Below, piece after piece: positions 59,433 to 64,000 of a stretch of 64,000 bases of DNA (the first letter of the stretch is position 1; every line of letters begins with the position of its first letter). The translations under genes were made by a program, and so were the position numbers. Below the pieces are notes generated by a model. The model worked only from the letters and a program-made list of their open reading frames with translations, was not told the origin of the DNA and searched no databases. The stretch spans positions 2,356,001 through 2,420,000 of the forward strand of contig NZ_CP007151.1 in the NCBI RefSeq assembly GCF_000830985.1, written 5' to 3'. The stretch comes from Marinobacter similis (GTDB lineage: Bacteria > Pseudomonadota > Gammaproteobacteria > Pseudomonadales > Oleiphilaceae).

Positions 59433-60229
59433 ATGAGTGTCGAGCTGAACCACCGTATTACCGGCGAAGGTGCGCCGCTGATCCTGTTGCATGGCCTGTT
59501 CGGGTCGCTGGAGAATCTCGGTGGCATTGCCCGCCGGTTGCAGGATGAATGGCAAGTCCACGCGCTGGATCAGCGTAATCACGGCAATTCACCCCACAGC
59601 GACACCATGGACTACCCCGCCATGGCCGAGGATGTGATTGCCTATCTGGACCGGCAGGGCATCGACAAGGCCCGCATTCTTGGCCATTCCATGGGCGGCA
59701 AGGTTGCCATGCAGGTGGCTTTGCAGGCGCCGGACCGGGTCGAGAAAATCGTGGTCGCGGACATTGCGCCGGTTAGCTACAAGCCGCGCCACGATGCCAT
59801 CCTGGAGGGGCTTAAAAGCCTCGACCTGCAGAATGCGCGTACTCGCCAGGATGCCGACAAGTTTCTTTCCGAGTTTGTTGATGTGCCTTCCATCCGCCAA
59901 TTCCTGCTGAAGAATCTTGAACGGGTACCGCGTGAGGAGCAGGAAGAGGGCGGCGCCGTCTTCCGCTGGCGCCTGAACTTGCCGGTCATCGATGCCTGTT
60001 ATGGCAATCTCGCCATGGCTCCAGAAGGCGACGGACCCTATGAGGGACCGGTGCTGTTCCTGAAGGTGCCGAATCCGCTTACATCCAGGACAAGCACCGG
60101 GAGCAGATCGAGCGTCTGTTTCCCGCTGCGGAACTGCGCGTTATCGAGGATACCGGGCACTGGCTGCACGCCGAGAAGGCCGATACCTTTGCTGCCCTGA
60201 GTCGCCGGTTCCTGGCCGAGGATCAGTAG
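59433..60229 (+). CDS. Alpha/beta hydrolase (YbfF-like esterase), one apparent frameshift
   Basis: About 265 residues. Cytoplasmic serine hydrolase with LILLHGLFGSLENLGGIARR (oxyanion loop), LDQRNHGNSPHSDTMDY, nucleophile in GHSMGGKVAMQVAL, DIAPVSYKPRHD, and, after a frame change near 60068, GAESAYIQDKHREQI and the catalytic His in DTGHWLHAEK. These are the YbfF esterase signatures; the natural substrate is unknown, possibly acyl esters or thioesters. The uncorrected frame would lose the catalytic His. GGAG lies 11 bases before the ATG. It is followed by the propeller gene after about 105 bases. Confidence 0.88.
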
Positions 60230-60335
60230 GTTATTTTCTTCCCCGGAGTTCGCATTTTTCTCGGGTGGCGGCGGTCTGCTAAGGTTAAGCCATCGCGGAA
60301 ACGGGTTTGAATACACGAACAGGCGGGCATGATCT

Positions 60336-61424
60336 ATGAAATGGTTGATGGTGGGAGCGCTGGTCCTGTTCGTGTTGCTGGGCGGTTTTCTACTGACACC
60401 ATCACCCATTGACAGCAAGGCCTGGCAACCGCCCTCGCCGCCGCCGCTGACCGGCCCCCTGGCCCCGAATGAGCGTCTCCGGCTGGCGGACCTGCTGGCT
60501 CGCGGGCAAGTGTATGGCCCGGAAGATACCACCGTCAGTGACGATGGTACTGTCTACGCCGGCACCGAGGATGGCCGTATTGTCCGGCTGTTCCCCGATG
60601 GCCGGGTGGAAACCTGGCTCAAGACCGAAGGTCGCCCCCTGGGCCTGGTATTCGACGACGCCGGCAATCTGATTGTGGCCGACGCCTGGAAAGGCCTGTT
60701 GTCGATTGCACCGGACAAGACCATCACCGTGTTGGCACGGGAAGCCGAGGGCACCCCGTTCCGGTTCACCGATGACGTCGATATCGGTCCCGATGGCCGC
60801 ATCTACTTTACCGACGCCAGTTCCCGTTTCCAGCAACCGGATTACCGGCTCGACTTGCTGGAAATGCGCCCCCATGGCCGCTTGCTGAGGTATTCGCCGC
60901 GGACCGGCAAGGCTGAGGTGCTGCTGGGCAACCTGCACTTTGCCAATGGGGTTTCGGTCTCGCCGGACGGCAGTTTTGTGCTGGTCAACGAAACCTGGAA
61001 GTACCGTACCCTGCGCTACTGGATTCACGGCCCAAAGGCCGGCCAGGCCGAGGTGTTTGCCGACAACCTTCCGGGTTTCCCCGATAACCTGGCAGTGGAC
61101 GCACAGGGGCGTTACTGGGTGGCCTTTCCCTCGCTTCGAGACACCCGGGTGGATACCCTGCACCGCAACCCCTGGCTCAAGGATCTGGTGGCGAAGCTGC
61201 CGGACCGCCTGAAGCCCACGCCGCGGGAGTATGGCCTGGTGGTGGCCTTCGATCGGGACGGCGAGGTGATCACCAGTCTCCATGACACTCGGGGTACACA
61301 TTTACAGGAGATCACCTCGGTCAACCCCCATGGCGGTTACCTATACTTTGGTTCACTTCACAACGATCGCATAGGGCGGCTACCGTTGCAGGCCATTCCC
61401 GGTCTTGGAGACGACGAAGTATGA
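60336..61424 (+). CDS. Strictosidine synthase-like / SMP-30 family beta-propeller protein
   Basis: 362 residues. An N-terminal membrane helix (MVGALVLFVLLGGFLL) anchors a six-bladed calcium-dependent propeller: VYGPEDTTVSDDGTVYAGTE, GLVFDDAGNLIVADAWKG, DVDIGPDGRIYFTDASSRFQ, LHFANGVSVSPDGSFVLVNE, LPGFPDNLAVDAQGRYWVAF and LQEITSVNPHGGYLYFGSL. Same layout as APMAP and bacterial lactonase-like proteins, so a membrane-attached esterase or lactonase is plausible. Its stop overlaps the thioesterase ATG (ATGA), indicating coupling. Confidence 0.85.
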   Translation: MKWLMVGALVLFVLLGGFLLTPSPIDSKAWQPPSPPPLTGPLAPNERLRLADLLARGQVYGPEDTTVSDDGTVYAGTEDGRIVRLFPDGRVETWLKTEGRPLGLVFDDAGNLIVADAWKGLLSIAPDKTITVLAREAEGTPFRFTDDVDIGPDGRIYFTDASSRFQQPDYRLDLLEMRPHGRLLRYSPRTGKAEVLLGNLHFANGVSVSPDGSFVLVNETWKYRTLRYWIHGPKAGQAEVFADNLPGFPDNLAVDAQGRYWVAFPSLRDTRVDTLHRNPWLKDLVAKLPDRLKPTPREYGLVVAFDRDGEVITSLHDTRGTHLQEITSVNPHGGYLYFGSLHNDRIGRLPLQAIPGLGDDEV

Positions 61425-61894
61425 CCGATGCCAGTGCCCCTCAGTGGGATCTGCCTGATCCGTTTACGCTTGAAATTACCGTGCGCGACGACGACACCGA
61501 TCGCCTGGGACACGCCAATAACGTGGTCTACGTGCGCTGGCTGGAAGATGTTAGCTGGGCCCACATCGAAAGTCTGGGTATGACCTGGGAATTGCATGAG
61601 GCGACGGGCAAGGCGATGGCCATCACCCGCACCGAGATCGACTACCTGGCATCGGCCAACGCTGGTGACCGGCTGATTCTGGGCACCTGGTTGACCGGCT
61701 ATGATGGCCGATTCCGCTCGTCTCGCCAGTTCCAGCTGGTCCGTCCGGCTGACGGCAAGACCCTGGTGCGGGCGGTTTCCACCCATGCCTGCGTCGATAT
61801 GAAATCCCAGCGCCCGAGCCGAGCGCCCCGGGAATTCGCCGAGATCCTGGCGGCCGCCGCAGTCGACGGCGGCGCCGGTGTGGCCGTCAAATGA
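61421..61894 (+). CDS. Acyl-CoA thioesterase, 4HBT hotdog family
   Basis: 157 residues. Single hotdog domain with RDDDTDRLGHANNVVYVRWL, where the Asp of D-x-x-GHANN is the catalytic acid of the 4-hydroxybenzoyl-CoA thioesterase/YbgC class, and helix segment EDVSWAHIESLGM. Substrate not predictable. Translationally coupled to the propeller gene. The quinone-reductase-like gene starts 77 bases downstream. Confidence 0.87.
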   Translation: MTDASAPQWDLPDPFTLEITVRDDDTDRLGHANNVVYVRWLEDVSWAHIESLGMTWELHEATGKAMAITRTEIDYLASANAGDRLILGTWLTGYDGRFRSSRQFQLVRPADGKTLVRAVSTHACVDMKSQRPSRAPREFAEILAAAAVDGGAGVAVK

Positions 61895-61970
61895 ATCACC
61901 TTAGGTGACATCTTCTGCTAGTCTGAAAAAAACCTCTGCTTTCCGTTACCGCCGTTGTCCGGAGACCGTC

Positions 61971-62954
61971 ATGGTAAATCCTGAAGAGTCGAACACCGAA
62001 ACCACCATGCGTCATATCAGCTATGACCGGTTTGGCGAACGCGATGTCCTGCAGGTGAAAACGTCGGACATCCCACAACCCGGCGCGGGCCAGGTGCTGG
62101 TGCGCGTCCATGGCGCCGGTCTCAACCCCATCGACTGGAAAACCCGGAAAGGGCTAGGTTTCGCCGCCCGGCAGATTGAAAACAGTCTGCCCTGGACCCC
62201 GGGTTACGACGTCGCCGGCGAAGTAGTCGCCGTTGCCGACGACGTGACGACACTGGCGCCTGGTGATCGGGTGATGGGCATGATCGGCTTTCCAGAGGGC
62301 GGTGGTGGTTACGCGAATTACGCGGTGGCCGGGGCTGATGAGTTTGCCATAGTGCCGGAGGAATTGGATCTGCTGGCTGCGGGGGCCTTACCGCTGGCAG
62401 CACTGACCGCCTGGCAGGCGCTGTTCGAGGTTGCCAAGCTGGAGTCCGGGCAGAAAATCCTGATTCACGCCGGTGCCGGTGGGGTCGGGCATTTTGCTGT
62501 TCAGTTTGCGCTCGAGCGCGGTGCCCATGTGGTGGCCACCGCGTCCGCCTCGAACCGGGATTTCCTGGCCGAGCTGGGTGTGCACGAAGTCATTGATTAC
62601 CGCACCACCGATGTAGCTGAAGAGTGCTACGGGCTTGATGTTGTGCTTGATCTGGTGGGCGGTGAGGAAGGCAAGCGCTCGCTGCATACTCTGGGTGAGC
62701 ATGGTGTGCTGGTGACCATCCCGACGGTGACCGCCGATGAGATCATCAGCGCCGCCGAGAACATGGGTTTGCGTGCCCATGGTATGACCGTGCGTCCCGA
62801 TGTCTTCCACCTGGATGAAATTGCCGAGCTGATCGAGGATGGCGATGTCCGGGTACACCTGGATCAGGTCTTTCCCCTTGATCAGGTTGTCCACGCCCAT
62901 GAACTGCTCGAAGGCGGTCACGTGCGTGGCAAGCTGGTGCTGGACTGCCGCTGA
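61971..62954 (+). CDS. Zinc-independent quinone oxidoreductase-like MDR protein
   Basis: 327 residues. Medium-chain dehydrogenase/reductase with GroES-like N-terminal fold (VLVRVHGAGLNPIDWKTRKG, PGYDVAGEVVAV) and Rossmann domain with ILIHAGAGGVGHFAVQFALE for NADP(H). The zinc ligands of alcohol dehydrogenases are absent, placing it with quinone reductase or enone reductase types. ATG 61971 has GGAG 7 bases upstream and gives the family N terminus (RHISYDRFG soon after); the frame opens at 61905 without support. It ends convergent with the antiporter gene; AGGGGCG/CGCCCCT (62954-62974) forms a small hairpin over both ends. Confidence 0.88.
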   Translation: MVNPEESNTETTMRHISYDRFGERDVLQVKTSDIPQPGAGQVLVRVHGAGLNPIDWKTRKGLGFAARQIENSLPWTPGYDVAGEVVAVADDVTTLAPGDRVMGMIGFPEGGGGYANYAVAGADEFAIVPEELDLLAAGALPLAALTAWQALFEVAKLESGQKILIHAGAGGVGHFAVQFALERGAHVVATASASNRDFLAELGVHEVIDYRTTDVAEECYGLDVVLDLVGGEEGKRSLHTLGEHGVLVTIPTVTADEIISAAENMGLRAHGMTVRPDVFHLDEIAELIEDGDVRVHLDQVFPLDQVVHAHELLEGGHVRGKLVLDCR

Positions 62955-62964
62955 GGGGCGTGGT

Positions 62965-64000
62965 TTACGCCCCTTGGTTACCCGCTTTTTCCGAGTCTGA
63001 GCTCTTGCTCGTGTCTTCACCGTTGTCTGTCTGTCCGTCCCGCTCCCTGCGTTCTTTCCGAGCCTGAGGGGGAACCAGGCTGATCAGCATCCAGTCTTTC
63101 TCAGGTTTCAGCGTCTCCATATCCATCACCGGCATGACGTGGCCCTTGCTGTCAAATACGAACAGTACCAGGGCCTGGCGCTGGAACTTGTTCAGGAAAT
63201 CATCGTAACTGAACTCGTCGCTGAGCTGGGTGGTGCGCACGGTGTAGTCCTGGCTCGCCAGACTGGCCAGCTTGGCGTAGCTTACGCCTCCGAACAGACC
63301 CCGGGTCATCTGGATTTTCTCGGCGGTCTGGTGACGCGCTTTCTGATCCTGATCGCCTTCCGCGAGACTGAACACGCTCTGCTTCCCGAACCAGTCTAGG
63401 AAGTGGTAGGTGGCCAGGGAGTTCATGTGCTTGTAGGGCGAAATCACCAGCAGGTTGCCGATACCGGTCAGGTCCAGGTGAGTGGAGGCATGCTCCGACA
63501 CCGGGTTGCCGAAATAGGTTTGCAGATTTTCCATACGGGCCTGGCGCACGTTCTCCCAGTTGGTGTCCGCCAGGGTGACCGGGACCTCAGATTTTTTCAG
63601 CGCCATGCCAATCATCCGGGCAACCGGATTTGCGCCAAGCAACAGGAACCCGTACTCCGCCGGCTCGTTCACTTTCAGCATTTTTGCCACCGGGCGAGCG
63701 GTCAGGCTTTGCAGTGTCACAGTGGCAATGATCAGCATGAACACTAGCGGCACCAGGGTGCCGGCACTCTCATAGCCCAGCTTCTGTAGCTGGAACGCAA
63801 ACAGTGCCGAGACCGCAGCCGCCACAATGCCTCGCGGGGCAATCCAACTCAGGAACAGTTTCTCCCGCCAGTTCAGCTTGGTGCCAATGGCCGACAGGAA
63901 GATGCTTAGCGGCCGGGCTACCAGCATCAGAATCGCCAGTACCACGGCCAGACCCCAGCCCAGTTCGGCAATGGCGCTGAACTCCACGCGGGCAGCCAGA
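62965..64000 (-). CDS. Cation:proton antiporter with TrkA-N-type domain, 5' end outside the window
   Basis: C-terminal 345 residues of a CPA-type antiporter; the coding frame continues off the window's right edge. The visible part has several membrane helices: GWGLAVVLAILMLVARPLSI, then FLSWIAPRGIVAAAVSALFA (the PRG motif of Na+/H+ or K+/H+ exchangers) and LVPLVFMLIIATVTLQSLT. A cytoplasmic Rossmann-like domain follows (about EYGFLLLGANPVARMIGMAL, VTLADTNWENVRQARM), resembling TrkA-N NAD-binding. A charged tail ends the protein. GTG at 63987 should not be read as the start; coding pattern continues through it. Confidence 0.88.
   Translation of the reverse strand, partial: LAARVEFSAIAELGWGLAVVLAILMLVARPLSIFLSAIGTKLNWREKLFLSWIAPRGIVAAAVSALFAFQLQKLGYESAGTLVPLVFMLIIATVTLQSLTARPVAKMLKVNEPAEYGFLLLGANPVARMIGMALKKSEVPVTLADTNWENVRQARMENLQTYFGNPVSEHASTHLDLTGIGNLLVISPYKHMNSLATYHFLDWFGKQSVFSLAEGDQDQKARHQTAEKIQMTRGLFGGVSYAKLASLASQDYTVRTTQLSDEFSYDDFLNKFQRQALVLFVFDSKGHVMPVMDMETLKPEKDWMLISLVPPQARKERRERDGQTDNGEDTSKSSDSEKAGNQGA

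Noticed and set aside
62954..62974. Hairpin AGGGGCG/CGCCCCT as an intrinsic terminator
   Set aside because: Only seven base pairs and no T run; it also overlaps the antiporter stop. Mentioned only in the neighbouring gene entry.

Overview
The window is a gene-dense, GC-rich chromosomal stretch from a free-living gammaproteobacterium. Gene content and order resemble the Pseudomonas/Marinobacter part of the class: algQ with dsbB and an FKBP lipoprotein; trxA/rho/ubiD; argH divergent from algZ-algR-hemC-hemD-hemX-hemY; cyaA, an LptM-type lipoprotein, lysA, dapF, a DUF484 protein and xerC. Marinobacter or a close relative is my best guess. It is a guess from protein flavour and synteny; no search was run. 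I see no rRNA, tRNA, CRISPR array, prophage, insertion sequence or clear island.

Layout. 1-0.9 kb: iron storage pair bfd/bfr behind a Fur-like box. 0.9-2.3 kb: phosphomannomutase. 2.4-3.9 kb: outer-membrane phospholipase A with a small membrane protein. 4.1-4.5 kb: cytochrome c5. 4.6-7.4 kb: a secreted copper-radical oxidase with a small secreted partner. 7.5-11.4 kb: Rep helicase divergent from a GGDEF-EAL phosphodiesterase. 11.5-18.7 kb: tex, gshA, an RMF-like small protein, a FliL-like protein, dsbB, algQ/rsd, FKBP lipoprotein and a DUF4124 protein. 18.7-23.4 kb: TIGR02444 protein, ABC-F ATPase, ppx, trxA. 23.4-26 kb: molybdopterin operon moaB-moeA-moaD-moaE (minus strand). 26.3-30.3 kb: rho, ubiD, ferredoxin-type reductase. 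30.4-36.5 kb: algZ-algR-hemC-hemD-hemX-hemY (minus strand). 36.6-43.5 kb: argH, a degenerate GGDEF-EAL protein, class I adenylate cyclase. 43.5-47.7 kb: lysine/cell-wall and recombinase cluster. 47.7-52.7 kb: diguanylate cyclase, DUF2789, a BvgS-like sensor kinase, a small secreted protein. 52.9-55.7 kb: proline-rich protein plus a type Vd (PlpD-like) patatin autotransporter. 55.7-59 kb: GntR, cardiolipin synthase and AraC genes. 59.2-64 kb: a 30-residue mini-gene, hydrolase, beta-propeller, thioesterase, oxidoreductase and a truncated cation antiporter.

The most important technical point is sequence quality. At least 22 well-conserved genes, many essential (hemC, hemD, lysA, argH, gshA, ubiD), are interrupted by frame changes. 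Every one is explained by loss of single bases, often in a doubled base, and none requires an insertion. This points to consensus deletion errors, not real pseudogenes. I therefore annotate those genes as single full-length CDS and give the approximate break points.

The most interesting biology: a copper-radical oxidase with all five expected ligand positions and an uncharacterised partner; a type Vd secreted lipase translationally coupled to an unknown proline-rich protein; two long imperfect-palindrome intergenic elements of the same architecture; a 30-residue mini-gene with a perfect Shine-Dalgarno and its own terminator; and a doubly degenerate GGDEF-EAL protein beside the cAMP synthase gene.
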